A DNA stretch of 64,000 nucleotides. Source: Candidatus Cloacimonadota bacterium. Lineage in GTDB: Bacteria; Cloacimonadota; Cloacimonadia; Cloacimonadales; Cloacimonadaceae. How positions within the stretch are numbered: position 1 is the stretch's first letter; each line of letters starts with the position of its first letter. This document shows, piece after piece, positions 8,554 through 17,740 of the stretch. A program made the translations under genes and the position numbers. The stretch is from contig JAEZUG010000072.1 in NCBI GenBank assembly GCA_023421135.1, forward strand, positions 1 through 64,000. The letters are read 5' to 3'. A model generated the notes under the pieces. The model was not told the origin of the DNA. It worked only from the letters and a program-made list of their open reading frames with translations, and ran no database searches.

Positions 8554-9335
8554 TGAAACTGATATTCATAGGCGATGTCTTTGGTAAAGCCGGACGCCTT
8601 CTGGTACAAAAGAAACTGGATGATCTTAAAAGAGAATTCGAGCCTGATTTTGTAGTAGTAAATGCTGAGAACCTTGCCGATGGGAAAGGCTTGACTGAGA
8701 AGACTGCCAGGCCTCTGTTTGAGGCAGGAGTCGATGCAATGACCGGAGGAAACCACCTCTGGGACAGGCAGGACTCCCTGGAGTATATACGAGACAACCC
8801 TCGCATTGTCAAACCTATGAACTACCCAGATGAAACTCCGGGCTCCAAGTTCTATACCATTACCAAGGGAGAGCTCTCCCTCACGGTGATTAATCTTTGC
8901 GGCCAGATCTATATGCCTTCTTGTGATTCCCCTTTTATCACCTTCGAGAAGCAGCTACCCAGCTTCAGTGCTGCCGGTAACTGCATTTTCCTGGATTTCC
9001 ATGCAGAATCCACTGCCGAGAAGAGAGCTTTGGGTTGGTTCACAGATGGCAAGATCTCTGCCATGATAGGCACACACACCCATATCCAGACTGCCGATGA
9101 AGAGATTCTCCCCCTGGGCACCGCCTACCTCACAGACGTCGGTATGACGGGAGCTCATGACTCGGTGATTGGAATCAAAAAGAATATTATCATTGAGAAG
9201 CTACGCACTTCAATCCCCAGGAGATACGAAGCCTCCGACAGAGGATTGCAGATTAATGCAGTGTTGTTGGAATTGGATAATCACACGGGAAAGACACTCC
9301 AGATCCAAAGAATCAAGCAATTAATGGAGAAGTAG
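8553..9335 (+). CDS. ymdB: YmdB-type metallophosphoesterase
   Basis: The YmdB family (260 residues) contains di-metal phosphodiesterases; the Bacillus member cleaves cyclic nucleotides and affects biofilm and RNA levels. Metal-binding motifs are seen in order: FIGDVFGKAGR, NAENLADGKG, GGNHLWD, and GTHTHIQTADE. The GTG start overlaps the rny TAG by one base. Conservation next to rny suggests a shared role in RNA or nucleotide signalling, which is an inference. Confidence 0.93.
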   Translation: MKLIFIGDVFGKAGRLLVQKKLDDLKREFEPDFVVVNAENLADGKGLTEKTARPLFEAGVDAMTGGNHLWDRQDSLEYIRDNPRIVKPMNYPDETPGSKFYTITKGELSLTVINLCGQIYMPSCDSPFITFEKQLPSFSAAGNCIFLDFHAESTAEKRALGWFTDGKISAMIGTHTHIQTADEEILPLGTAYLTDVGMTGAHDSVIGIKKNIIIEKLRTSIPRRYEASDRGLQINAVLLELDNHTGKTLQIQRIKQLMEK

Positions 9336-10247
9336 ATGGAAAAGATACTTTCCGGCACAGTCGTTGCCAAGCAGATTAAGACCAGCCTTTCCGGGTTCAT
9401 TCAAGCTCACGATCTTGCTCCTCGCATGGCTCTGGTGCAAGTGGGCAGGGACCCGGCCTCCGGATTCTATGTGCAAAACATTATCAAGCAAGCCGCAAAG
9501 CTTGGTTGTATTGTTGAGCTCACTGAACTGCCCGAATCCAGCAGTGAGAATGAGCTGCTGGAACTGATACATCAGCTTAATTCAGATGCCTCAATCGATG
9601 GCATTATGATCCAGAAACCCTTACCCAGGCATATCTCAGACCGCATTGTAAACAACTCTGTTAACCCTGAGAAAGACATTGATGCAGTGAATCCCATAAA
9701 CTTGGGCTTACTAATGATGGAGAGCCCCGGATTCATCCCCTGCACACCCTATGCTGTATATCTGATTATGCGCTTCTATGGCATCGATGCTTCGGGCAGG
9801 AAGCTCTGTATCATCGGCAGAAGTAATGTGGTTGGAAAACCTTTGGCAGCGATTATGCTGAGCAAGAAGCCCTTGTGTAACGCTACCGTAACTGTTTGTC
9901 ACAGCAAGACCAGGAATCTACCCCAGATTGTAGCAGATTCGGAGATAGTGGTCGCAGCAATTGGCGTTCCAGCCTTTGTGAAAGAAGAGTGGATCAGTCC
10001 AGGCTGTATATTGATTGATGTGGGGATAAACGAGGTGCCTAGCAGCGATGGGAAAGCGACTTTTGTGGGAGACATAGATTACAATGGATGTCTGAACAAA
10101 GCGATGGCCATCACACCTGTGCCGGGAGGAGTGGGTTCAGTCACCACGGCGGTGCTCTTGATGAACTTGGTGAAAGCTACACTGCTAAACAAAAAGCTCA
10201 ATAAATTAGTTGACGGTTTTGACGACCTAATTTTTAATGCTAAGTAG
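9336..10247 (+). CDS. folD: FolD family methylene-THF dehydrogenase/cyclohydrolase, divergent active site
   Basis: FolD interconverts 5,10-methylene-THF and 10-formyl-THF with NADP. Family motifs are clear: GRDPASGFYV, PEKDID, the PCTP substrate loop, GRSNVVGKP of the nucleotide fold and PVPGGVG. However, in the catalytic Y-x3-K motif the lysine is replaced: Tyr45 is followed four residues later by Ile49, with a lysine only at position 51. Nearby, QLPLP reads QKPLP, and DVDG reads DIDA. The key Gln and Asp remain. Loss of this lysine is expected to impair at least the cyclohydrolase step, so the enzyme may be single-function or altered. It directly follows ymdB without a gap. Confidence 0.9.
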   Translation: MEKILSGTVVAKQIKTSLSGFIQAHDLAPRMALVQVGRDPASGFYVQNIIKQAAKLGCIVELTELPESSSENELLELIHQLNSDASIDGIMIQKPLPRHISDRIVNNSVNPEKDIDAVNPINLGLLMMESPGFIPCTPYAVYLIMRFYGIDASGRKLCIIGRSNVVGKPLAAIMLSKKPLCNATVTVCHSKTRNLPQIVADSEIVVAAIGVPAFVKEEWISPGCILIDVGINEVPSSDGKATFVGDIDYNGCLNKAMAITPVPGGVGSVTTAVLLMNLVKATLLNKKLNKLVDGFDDLIFNAK

Positions 10248-10280
10248 ATGAATATAAGAATCCGATATTTGGGAGGAACG

Positions 10281-12674
10281 ATGCAGTTTAAGAGTTCTAA
10301 ACTCTTTATAGTCCTGATTCTAACCATGCTCAGCATGCTGGTAATCACCGGTTGCGGTAAATCAGGCACACGTTTTGACAATGAAAATCCTATCATCAGG
10401 ATCACTTCCTATGAAGGTTTTGACGGTAGTGACACCTATAGTTCTCAGGATACTCTCACTTTCCAGCAAAGGATCTATTGGCATGCCAACGATCCTGACG
10501 GAGTGATCAAAGGCTATGCATTCCGTATTCTCGATAGTCAGAATAACCCTGTCTCAACCCCGGGTTATCCCTTTATAGACGAAGACGGGGCAATTACCCC
10601 TACAAGCGTTCAGAACCTTTTAGGAAACGGCTGGGCGATCCACTATCTTCCCGGTGCAGACCAATCTGTTGCCTTGGATGATCCCGCTGCAAAACGTAGT
10701 ATCTGGACATCTCAAAAGTATGCTGTGGTAAACTTCCCTTCTGCTGATGCCAATGGCAATCCACTGCCCAGCATCCAGCATAAATTTGAAGTGATTGCCA
10801 TAGACAATCGCGGTGGCATCACTCCCATTCCCGCCTTCAGAATGTTCAACACTACCTCTCTTCGCCCAGAATGTACAGTTGTTACTACCAAGGGTAACCC
10901 CAATGGAGCTGCTGTTGGTAGCGGTTTAAAGCTATCCTTCACGATGAAGGAAACCAATCCTTTCCTGGCTGATACACCTTGGTACTATGAGTTCAAGATT
11001 CAGAAGATCAATCCCAACCCAGATGACCCTACAACGGTAATAGATGATGGAGAATGGTTCAGAACTGATGGTACAAACAATCCAAAACTCAACGAATACA
11101 TGTTAACTGCAAACACAACCCCTGCCTTAACCTACGATTTTGACAGCAATGGTACACAGATAAGCAGAACCAGAGTTGTGGGCAGAGCCTACAATCTCTC
11201 CGGGGTGATCTCCGACGTCACGACCCTATCTTCAAATCTGCTCTTCGCAGTTAAGCCCGGCTTCAAACCTAAAGCCTATGTTTACGATCCAAAAGTTCAC
11301 GCCCTGGGAGATAACCATTATCTGGATTACACCTATGAAGATCAGAAGACTCCTGCTGAAGTGATGCCATTTTCAGTATCCGGTGGCAAGGTTAAATATG
11401 CCATTCCGATGTTTAAGGATTTGAACAACAGAAATACTGCCGTAAACAGTCAGAACTTTAAGATATGGCTGCGTTGGGGCTGGTTGGGAGAGTATGGAAT
11501 CGTAAGAAATGACGGTTCTGTTGGATATCCCGGCACTCCTTATGATAAGAAAGTCGATACCGTACTTGATGCGAGTATGCCTCCAACCTCGGATGCCAAC
11601 TACTATAGTGAGATCACGCACTTTGATCTGCGTTATAATGATGCACCCTACAATTTCCCGCCCTACGCCAATTCTATCCAAGTTGATAACGATGGCACCA
11701 GATGGCTCAGAATTCCTACCAACTCTGTGTTGGGACAGGGTATTGTGCTGGCGAACCTGCCCTCAGGCGATCATAAGTTTACCGTTCGCGTGGTTGACCT
11801 TCAGAACATCCCTTCTGATCCTGTAAACTATGAATTTACGCTTGTAGATCCCGTAGCACCGGCAAACAGAAGCGGCATCCTGATTATCGACCAGGACAGT
11901 CATAACATCACAAGTTCACCCGAACCTTACGTGACTGATTTCTACAACTATATCCTATCCGGATTTTCTGGAACCAAAGACTTCATCAGTCTGCCGGTTG
12001 CCAGCCAAGCTGGGGACACATATCAGGATAGAAGAGACAGAAGACTCGCCTACTCCGATCTGACTCGTTACAAATTGGTGATCTACCATTCTGATCGACC
12101 TGGCGAAAATGGCGACCTCTTCAAAGATTGCGACGGCTTGGTTCTCTACCTGCAAAGTGGCGGAAACCTGCTGATTTCCGGATCAGAGAACTTGGCTGCT
12201 GGTACGATTGGCCCCATGGTTAGTAACAATCAACAAACCCTTCTGACAGCATTGGGCATAAACTACTCAGCAACTGCAGTGCAGGCTTCCGGATCAAACA
12301 TCAACAACAACCCGTTCTTCCAGAAGGCAATTGGCAGGACAGGTTTCGGTGATATCGCTCTTAAATACGGCACTGGTGACGCTGCAAGCTTTAACTCTCT
12401 GGTTAATCTCAGACAAGGCATGGGAGCTGTGTCCTATTTCGATCCCGCTCTCATCACCGCTGAGCCTATCTTTGGTTATGGTTGCAAACCTACCACGTCA
12501 ACTGCTACACCTCCTACTCAAGAACAGTACAACACGTTTAGCCAAAGGATAGTGGGAGTTCGTAATATCAATGGACAAAGTCATGCATATACTCTGGGAT
12601 TCCCTCTCTCTTACATGATTCAATCTGATGCCAAAGCATTTATGGATCGTGTATTCACAGAGATTGGACTCTAA
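10281..12674 (+). CDS. Large secreted lipoprotein of unknown function
   Basis: I place the start at ATG 10281, with GGGAGG just upstream; the frame is open from 10248. The protein then begins MQFKSSKLFIVLILTML and reaches the lipobox VITGC, so it should be lipid-anchored. The first two thirds are beta-rich, with repeated Ig/fibronectin-like stretches (for example NDPDGVIKGYAFRI and LPSGDHKFTVRVVD). The last 220 residues, from ANRSGILIIDQD, look like an alpha/beta fold related to glutamine-amidotransferase-like or ThuA-like domains found in secreted proteins. A strong terminator follows. I cannot name a function; roles in surface binding or polymer capture are possible. Confidence 0.85.
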   Translation: MQFKSSKLFIVLILTMLSMLVITGCGKSGTRFDNENPIIRITSYEGFDGSDTYSSQDTLTFQQRIYWHANDPDGVIKGYAFRILDSQNNPVSTPGYPFIDEDGAITPTSVQNLLGNGWAIHYLPGADQSVALDDPAAKRSIWTSQKYAVVNFPSADANGNPLPSIQHKFEVIAIDNRGGITPIPAFRMFNTTSLRPECTVVTTKGNPNGAAVGSGLKLSFTMKETNPFLADTPWYYEFKIQKINPNPDDPTTVIDDGEWFRTDGTNNPKLNEYMLTANTTPALTYDFDSNGTQISRTRVVGRAYNLSGVISDVTTLSSNLLFAVKPGFKPKAYVYDPKVHALGDNHYLDYTYEDQKTPAEVMPFSVSGGKVKYAIPMFKDLNNRNTAVNSQNFKIWLRWGWLGEYGIVRNDGSVGYPGTPYDKKVDTVLDASMPPTSDANYYSEITHFDLRYNDAPYNFPPYANSIQVDNDGTRWLRIPTNSVLGQGIVLANLPSGDHKFTVRVVDLQNIPSDPVNYEFTLVDPVAPANRSGILIIDQDSHNITSSPEPYVTDFYNYILSGFSGTKDFISLPVASQAGDTYQDRRDRRLAYSDLTRYKLVIYHSDRPGENGDLFKDCDGLVLYLQSGGNLLISGSENLAAGTIGPMVSNNQQTLLTALGINYSATAVQASGSNINNNPFFQKAIGRTGFGDIALKYGTGDAASFNSLVNLRQGMGAVSYFDPALITAEPIFGYGCKPTTSTATPPTQEQYNTFSQRIVGVRNINGQSHAYTLGFPLSYMIQSDAKAFMDRVFTEIGL

Positions 12675-12697
12675 TAACCCTACCGGATTTATCATCA

Positions 12698-12728
12698 CCG
12701 CCCTTTGTTACAAAGGGCGGTTTTTTTT
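12698..12728 (+). terminator. Strong Rho-independent terminator after the lipoprotein gene
   Basis: CCGCCCTTTGT and ACAAAGGGCGG form a near-perfect 10-bp stem with a tight loop, followed by eight T. It ends the plus-strand transcript. Confidence 0.95.
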
Positions 12729-12923
12729 AGCATTAACTTTGGTGCCAGGTATCACGAGGGTAGTGAGAGAAGGCGAATACCGAGCTCTCACATCTTTATG
12801 AACTCACTCACTACAAAACATATAGCTCGGAGGATCGTCCGGCAGAGAAGATATTTCTTCGCGATTGAACAAAGAAAAGCTTGACACAATCAGCCCTCCC
12901 ACGTTTTTGTACCTGAACAACGT

Positions 12924-13011
12924 GCTGAAGTGGTGAAATTGGTATACACGCTAGTTTCAGGGACTAGTGAGCAATGCGCTCATGGGGGTTCGAGTCCCCC
13001 CTTCAGCACCA
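12924..13011 (+). tRNA. tRNA-Leu (anticodon CAG)
   Basis: The acceptor arms GCTGAAG (12924-12930) and CTTCAGC (13001-13007) pair fully, and ACCA is encoded. The anticodon stem CTAGT/ACTAG closes a TTCAGGG loop with anticodon CAG. A long variable arm (GAGCAATGCGCTC region) marks a class II tRNA, and the T arm is GGGGGTTCGAGTCCCCC. A TTGACA at 12881-12886 is a possible -35 box. A short open frame overlapping the tRNA has no coding support. Confidence 0.97.
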
Positions 13012-13176
13012 TTTCTTTTTCCACCGGATTCTACCCTATCACCCCACAATTATTGCTGTTTATCTATATCTCTTTCAGGAGCCATTTCTCACATCCACAC
13101 GCAAACCAATAAAAAAGATTGACTGTTTTTGCACCCAGCACTTTTCTAAACCAAGAAAGTATAAAGGGGAAAGCCT

Positions 13177-13689
13177 ATGAGAAACTACAGTGATTTGATC
13201 GATAAGCTCAATCTCATCCCACATCCGGAAGGTGGCTATTACCGCAGAAACTGGCAGTCCTTGCTATCTGCCGACATCAAGGATAGTTCGGCCAGAACAC
13301 TCTTTACAGGCAGAACCATTGGTTCCTCCATTTTATACCTCCTGCCTTCCATCGAAGTAAGCACCTGGCACCGCACAAGCTGTGACGAGATGTGGCACCA
13401 CTACTCCGGCAGTCCTTTGGTCTTGTATAGCCTGAACGCTCAGAAAAGCCTCTCACAACAAATCCTGGGCTCAGATATCGATGCCGGCCAGCTTCCCCAG
13501 ATCATTATGCATAGAGGGAACTGGTTTGCAGCAGAGACTGTGGAACCGGATAGTTACACTCTTTGTGGTTGCACTCTATGGCCAGCCTTCACATACTCAG
13601 ATTTTGAATTGGCAGATATAGCCAAGCTTATAGATGATTATCCTCAATACAAAGCTGAGATTGAACACATAGCTAAAAGAAGCAAATAA
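13177..13689 (+). CDS. Cupin protein of the DUF985 family
   Basis: This 170-residue protein starts with HPEGGYYRRNW, then shows SSILYLLP, the histidine-bearing STWHRTSCDEMWHHYSGSP and CTLWPAFTYSDFE, which together mark the DUF985 cupins. These single-domain beta-barrel proteins probably bind a metal or sugar-like ligand; the substrate is unknown. The ATG is preceded by AAAGGGG. It lies between the tRNA and the PhoH gene, 16 bases from the latter, so they may be co-transcribed. Family is seen; function is not known. Confidence 0.88.
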   Translation: MRNYSDLIDKLNLIPHPEGGYYRRNWQSLLSADIKDSSARTLFTGRTIGSSILYLLPSIEVSTWHRTSCDEMWHHYSGSPLVLYSLNAQKSLSQQILGSDIDAGQLPQIIMHRGNWFAAETVEPDSYTLCGCTLWPAFTYSDFELADIAKLIDDYPQYKAEIEHIAKRSK

Positions 13690-13705
13690 ACCCCCGGAGA
13701 TTCTC

Positions 13706-15040
13706 ATGGAAAGAAAGATATTTGTTCTGGACACAAACGTTTTGATCCACAGCCCTCAGGCCCTATTCTCTTTCGAAGATAATCGGGTCGTGATCCCCAT
13801 AGTCGTGATTGAAGAGATAGATCAATTCAAGAAAGGCGTGGATGAGAAAAGTAGAAATGCCCGGCAGATCGGGCGTTATCTGGATGCCCTCAGGACAGAC
13901 GGCAATCTGCAAAAAGGAGTAAAAACTCCCCAAGGCGGAACTATCCAGATCACGGTCAATAACGACGTCACCAATGCCGCCTCCAAGCTCTTCTTCCTGG
14001 ATAGAAACGATAACCTGATCATCGGCACCGCTCTCTATTTCAAGGAAAAGTATCCTGAATCCTTGGTAACTTTGGTTTCCAAAGACGTAAACGTCCGCAT
14101 CAAAGCAGATTGCGTTGGTATCCACGCCGAAAACTACGAAACCGATAGCATCAAGTTTGACGAGTATTACACTGGCTACAGGACTCAGGAACTCGAAGCT
14201 GAGCTGATGCAGGAGCTGGAATCCAGGAAGTATCTTGGCAACAGCTTTGGAGAGCTATATCCCAACCAATTCCTCAGATTCCTGGAAAAAGATAACAACA
14301 TCAAGACCAAAACCACCAGGTTCAATTCCATCCATAAGTCTGTGTATCTACTCAAAGAGTACTACGGACAGGAAGTCTTTGGCATCAAAGCCCGGAACTA
14401 CGAGCAGGAGATGGCTCTCGATTTGCTCCTGGACGATAATATCAAGCTTGTAAGCCTCTCGGGCAAAGCTGGAACAGGAAAGACCCTGCTCGCCATGGCC
14501 GCCGGTTTGCAGAAAGTGGTGGAAGACGAAAAATACTCCCGCTTGGTAATCTCCAGACCCATCTCCCCCATCGGCAAAGACCTCGGATACCTGCCTGGCA
14601 GCAAAGCTGAGAAATTCAATCCCTGGATGCAGCCCATTTATGATAACATGGACATTCTTCTCTCCCTGCACGATGAAGGCGGAAACTCCAAGAACAAAAA
14701 GAAGACCAGTCTGAATGATTTCCTGGATTACGGCTTCCTGGAGCTCGAACCCCTCACCTACATCCGCGGAAGAAGCTTACCAGACCAGTATATCATAATC
14801 GATGAAGCTCAGAACCTCACCCCCCACGAGATGAAGACCATCATCACCCGAGCAGGAGAAAACACCAAGCTGGTGCTCACCGGTGATCCCTACCAGATTG
14901 ATCTGCCCTATCTTGATTCTCAGAGCAATGGCTTAACCGTTGCCATTGAGAAACTGAAAGCGGAAGACCTAGTGGGTCACATCACTCTTGATATTGGAGA
15001 ACGCTCCAAGTTGGCTGACCTGGCAGCCAAATACTTCTAA
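13706..15040 (+). CDS. PIN domain-PhoH family ATPase
   Basis: The N-terminal PIN nuclease domain (about 1-150) starts KIFVLDTNVLIHSP and keeps acidic residues such as in FLDRNDNLIIG. The C-terminal PhoH domain (about 225-444) shows Walker A SGKAGTGKT, Walker B YIIIDEAQNLTPHE and GDPYQIDLP. This PIN-PhoH architecture (YlaK/PhoH2 type) is linked to RNA unwinding and cleavage. Length of 444 residues is usual. It has no apparent antitoxin partner next to it, unlike some PhoH2 loci. It is 12 bases upstream of the alanine racemase gene. Confidence 0.94.
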   Translation: MERKIFVLDTNVLIHSPQALFSFEDNRVVIPIVVIEEIDQFKKGVDEKSRNARQIGRYLDALRTDGNLQKGVKTPQGGTIQITVNNDVTNAASKLFFLDRNDNLIIGTALYFKEKYPESLVTLVSKDVNVRIKADCVGIHAENYETDSIKFDEYYTGYRTQELEAELMQELESRKYLGNSFGELYPNQFLRFLEKDNNIKTKTTRFNSIHKSVYLLKEYYGQEVFGIKARNYEQEMALDLLLDDNIKLVSLSGKAGTGKTLLAMAAGLQKVVEDEKYSRLVISRPISPIGKDLGYLPGSKAEKFNPWMQPIYDNMDILLSLHDEGGNSKNKKKTSLNDFLDYGFLELEPLTYIRGRSLPDQYIIIDEAQNLTPHEMKTIITRAGENTKLVLTGDPYQIDLPYLDSQSNGLTVAIEKLKAEDLVGHITLDIGERSKLADLAAKYF

Positions 15041-15052
15041 AAGGCCACCTCT

Positions 15053-16936
15053 ATGACCATTAAAGATCGATCTTGGGTCGAAATCCACCTTGATGCCTAT
15101 CGCGCCAACATCGAGGCCTTAAAGGGCTTCATGGCACAAGGGCAATCCTTCATGCAAATCGTTAAGGCCGATGCCTACGGACACGGGGCTTTTGAGATCG
15201 CTGAACAAGCTCTGGAGCTTGGTGCCGCTCTCTTGGGCGTAGCAAATTGTGAAGAAGGCAAGCTCCTCCGTCTGCAAGGTATCACAGCACCCATCCTGGT
15301 GCTTTCACCCAGCCTGGACACCGAAATTGACGAGCTGATTGAGTATGAGCTCAGACCCACAATCTCTGCGCTGAATTTTGCCTCTACCCTCAATACACGG
15401 CTGAACGAACTGGGTAAACAGCTTCACTATCATCTTAAACTTGATACAGGCATGCACCGTTCCGGATTCTCAGAATCTGATCTGGATGATTTCCTGAAAG
15501 AGCTTCCAAGTCTGAAGCATCTGGTATTGGAGGGGGTGCTCTCTCACTTTGCAGCCAGTGAAAACAATCCGCAGTTTAGCAGAGAGCAGGAAGAGATCTT
15601 TCGTCGGCTGCTACTCAAGTTCAGCCCTCAGCCCAAATTCCTCCACATAGCCAATAGCTCTGCTCTGGTCGGTGGACTGGCCAGCAGCGGGAATCTGGTG
15701 CGGCTAGGCATCCTAAGCTACGGCATCTACACTGATCAAGGCCAAAGAGCTATGGTTACACTCAAGCCCGTGATGCAGTTTAGAAGCCGCGTGAGCTTGG
15801 TAAAAGATATCAAAAAGGGTGATACCTGCGGATACAACCGTCTTTGGACTGCAGAGCAAGACACCAGGTATGCAATTATCCCCGTTGGCTATGCAGATGG
15901 TTACGATTACCTGCTGGGTAACCAAGCAGTAGTGTCCATCGGAGATCAGCTCTTTCCTGTGATTGGCAAAATTTCGATGGATATGCTCACTATCGATATC
16001 GGGAATAGCACTGTTCAGGTCGGTGACGAAGTTTGCCTGCTGGGTGGAAGCACTCCGAAGACTCATGTGGAAAACCTGGTAGCGAGCTACAACGGTTCCA
16101 GCTACGAGCTGCTCTGCCAGGTGGGACGTCGTGCCCGCCGTTATTTCTATTTATATGGCAAGCTCTGCTCCAGTGCCCCCCTATCCCGGCGTGACTTTGT
16201 TCCGGCAGATTTTAGTGATGATAAGCTCAATTCCATTATCGAAGCTGCCGTCCTGCAAAGGCTGGATAGTAGTGAGATCGGCTCTATTGTTTACCGGGAG
16301 ATGCTCTCCAATCTCTTTTTTGATAAAGACCGTGAGATTCACTATCGTAAAGACTTCAGACACAGCATCACCCTGAGCGACGGCAACTCGCCCGGGCATT
16401 ACGATGTGGAAACTGAACTCAGCTATCGGAAAGTCCTGGATAGCGATTACTTTATTGTAGCCTGTGCTCAGAGTGAGACAGCTCTGCAAGCTTATCTCCA
16501 GCGTAAGGACGTGGAGTATCGGTGGCTGATGGACGATAAGTTTGAGATCAATCCCCAGAGCTTTGTGGTGAGCTCCATCAAAGTGAACGATCTCACCCTA
16601 AACACTGAAGCCCGGCAGGAAAGAGGTTGTCTGGAGCTTAGATGCAGCCATCCTGATCTAGGTTTGCTCCTGGGGAAGGAAGTGGATTTTGTGATCAACA
16701 CTCGTACCATCTACCCCAGAAAGTCACATCAAATGAGCATTTTTATCACTGAACTCACCAAAGGTGTAGCCCTGAGCTTTTCTTACCCCTCGCACTGGAC
16801 GGATGTCGAGTGCATCCCCATTTTCTCCGGACAAAACCGTTATCCCAAGATTCATAGAAGCGGAAACAGCATTGAGCTCTGTACCAAGTCTGAGGAATGG
16901 ATTTTCCCTCTTAGTGGAGTTGTCTTTGCGTATTGA
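15053..16936 (+). CDS. alr: Alanine racemase with a long extra C-terminal region
   Basis: Residues 1-368 form a complete alanine racemase, which makes D-alanine for peptidoglycan using PLP. The PLP lysine is Lys38 in IVKADAYGHG, the second catalytic base is Tyr261 in CGYNRLW, and Lys129/Arg136 (LKLDTGMHRSG) and PVGYADG are present. Normal enzymes end here. This protein goes on for about 258 residues that I cannot assign: a mixed helical part (about 385-480) followed by a beta-rich part with YPRKSHQMSIFITEL and a final EEWIFPLSGVVFAY. The reading frame is uninterrupted. The extra part could be a regulatory or binding domain; its function is unknown. Confidence 0.92.
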   Translation: MTIKDRSWVEIHLDAYRANIEALKGFMAQGQSFMQIVKADAYGHGAFEIAEQALELGAALLGVANCEEGKLLRLQGITAPILVLSPSLDTEIDELIEYELRPTISALNFASTLNTRLNELGKQLHYHLKLDTGMHRSGFSESDLDDFLKELPSLKHLVLEGVLSHFAASENNPQFSREQEEIFRRLLLKFSPQPKFLHIANSSALVGGLASSGNLVRLGILSYGIYTDQGQRAMVTLKPVMQFRSRVSLVKDIKKGDTCGYNRLWTAEQDTRYAIIPVGYADGYDYLLGNQAVVSIGDQLFPVIGKISMDMLTIDIGNSTVQVGDEVCLLGGSTPKTHVENLVASYNGSSYELLCQVGRRARRYFYLYGKLCSSAPLSRRDFVPADFSDDKLNSIIEAAVLQRLDSSEIGSIVYREMLSNLFFDKDREIHYRKDFRHSITLSDGNSPGHYDVETELSYRKVLDSDYFIVACAQSETALQAYLQRKDVEYRWLMDDKFEINPQSFVVSSIKVNDLTLNTEARQERGCLELRCSHPDLGLLLGKEVDFVINTRTIYPRKSHQMSIFITELTKGVALSFSYPSHWTDVECIPIFSGQNRYPKIHRSGNSIELCTKSEEWIFPLSGVVFAY

Positions 16937-17020
16937 GGTCTTTCACAAGGAGAAGAGGAGCAAAGGAGATTTCAAAACAAAGGGAAAGAGTAAAAGAGAC
17001 TAAGGGCGATAGCAGTTGGT

Positions 17021-17103
17021 GTGCCAAACTCCGATTTGGCACAAAGCTCACATGTCTTTCCCCCAGGCAGCTCCGCTGCCTCTGCCAAACTGGAGCTTGG
17101 CAG
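17021..17103. repeat. Three consecutive small hairpins in spacer DNA
   Basis: GTGCCAAA/TTTGGCAC (17021-17042), AGGCAG/CTGCCT (17065-17081) and CTGCCAA/TTGGCAG (17082-17103) follow one another. The first and third share TGCCAAACT and look like related copies. None has a T-run, so terminator function for alr is uncertain. Confidence 0.55.
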
Positions 17104-17116
17104 CCCACACCGTCAC

Positions 17117-17222
17117 TTCTGACTTCTCACTCCTAACTCATACGACACCCATGAGACACCCATGAGACACCCATGTGACACCCATGTAAACTCATGCGTG
17201 TCACATGGGTATGAGATGCGTT
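17117..17222 (+). repeat. Dispersed intergenic repeat, copy 1
   Basis: A block with tandem GACACCCATG(A/T) units is followed by a 42-base hairpin (17169-17210) whose arms pair over 17 of 18 bases around a TAAACT loop. A second copy lies inverted at 28592-28698, matching through the hairpin and both flanks. Both lie between genes. This looks like a REP/BIME-type or MITE-like family. Confidence 0.8.
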
Positions 17223-17265
17223 TTCAATCAGTGCTGAATTAGGGAGCAAAAGAAAAGTATAGATG

Positions 17266-17302
17266 AAGCGCTGAAGCCGGTCTATGTCCAGCTTCAGCGC
17301 TT
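17266..17302 (-). terminator. Terminator-like hairpin after the small secreted protein gene
   Basis: AAGCGCTGAAGC and GCTTCAGCGCTT form a perfect 12-bp stem. On the minus strand a T-rich stretch (TACTTTTCTTTT) follows shortly after, which fits termination of the gene at 17330. Confidence 0.65.
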
Positions 17303-17329
17303 TGAGTGTTTAATCTAGTAAGGTTGGTT

Positions 17330-17680
17330 TCAGGGTATTTGGATCAAGGTGCAATCGACCACAAAGTTCAAGTTGTCCTCAATATTCGCAAGGATGTTGG
17401 GTTTGACCATCGTTTTGTATCCTGGCTTACTGATTTCAAGAGCGATAACACCTGATCCCGTAAGGCCTCTTTGAATTCGATAGAAACCATTTGCATCAGT
17501 TAGGACTGGTAAGGGACTGATGTTTATCAGAGCCACTTCTGCGCCTGGAAGAGGATCTCCCTGGATATCGGTAACTATCCCCTGAACAGTGACCACATAG
17601 CGCTTCTGAACGCGATCTTGCAGAGCATATAACTGCAAGCTCAGTAACACCAATATTAACGTGACAAAGCGTGTTCTCAT
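17330..17680 (-). CDS. Small secreted protein with a carboxypeptidase-regulatory-like domain
   Basis: I start it at ATG 17680, because TGGAGG lies 6 bases upstream; an in-frame GTG or ATG four codons earlier has no such site. The 116 residues begin with a signal peptide (MRTRFVTLILVLLSLQLYA) and continue as a single beta-sandwich with GIVTDIQGDPLPGAEVALI and DANGFYRIQRG, the mark of CarboxypepD_reg-like domains. Such domains are usually part of larger exported proteins; here it stands alone. It is placed 60 bases after hydG and ends before a terminator. The role is unknown; a periplasmic or surface accessory is likely. Confidence 0.8.
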   Translation of the reverse strand: MRTRFVTLILVLLSLQLYALQDRVQKRYVVTVQGIVTDIQGDPLPGAEVALINISPLPVLTDANGFYRIQRGLTGSGVIALEISKPGYKTMVKPNILANIEDNLNFVVDCTLIQIP

Positions 17681-17740
17681 TCTTACCTCCATTTTGCGAG
17701 AAAACAGAGTTTACTACTTTTGTCAATAATAATCTTCTAC

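Noticed and set aside
12930..13180. Short plus-strand frames over the tRNA
   Set aside because: They overlap tRNA-Leu and have no coding features.
17141..17190. Tandem GACACCCATG units as a CRISPR array
   Set aside because: Units are about 11 bases with no spacers and no cas genes; they are part of the dispersed hairpin repeat.
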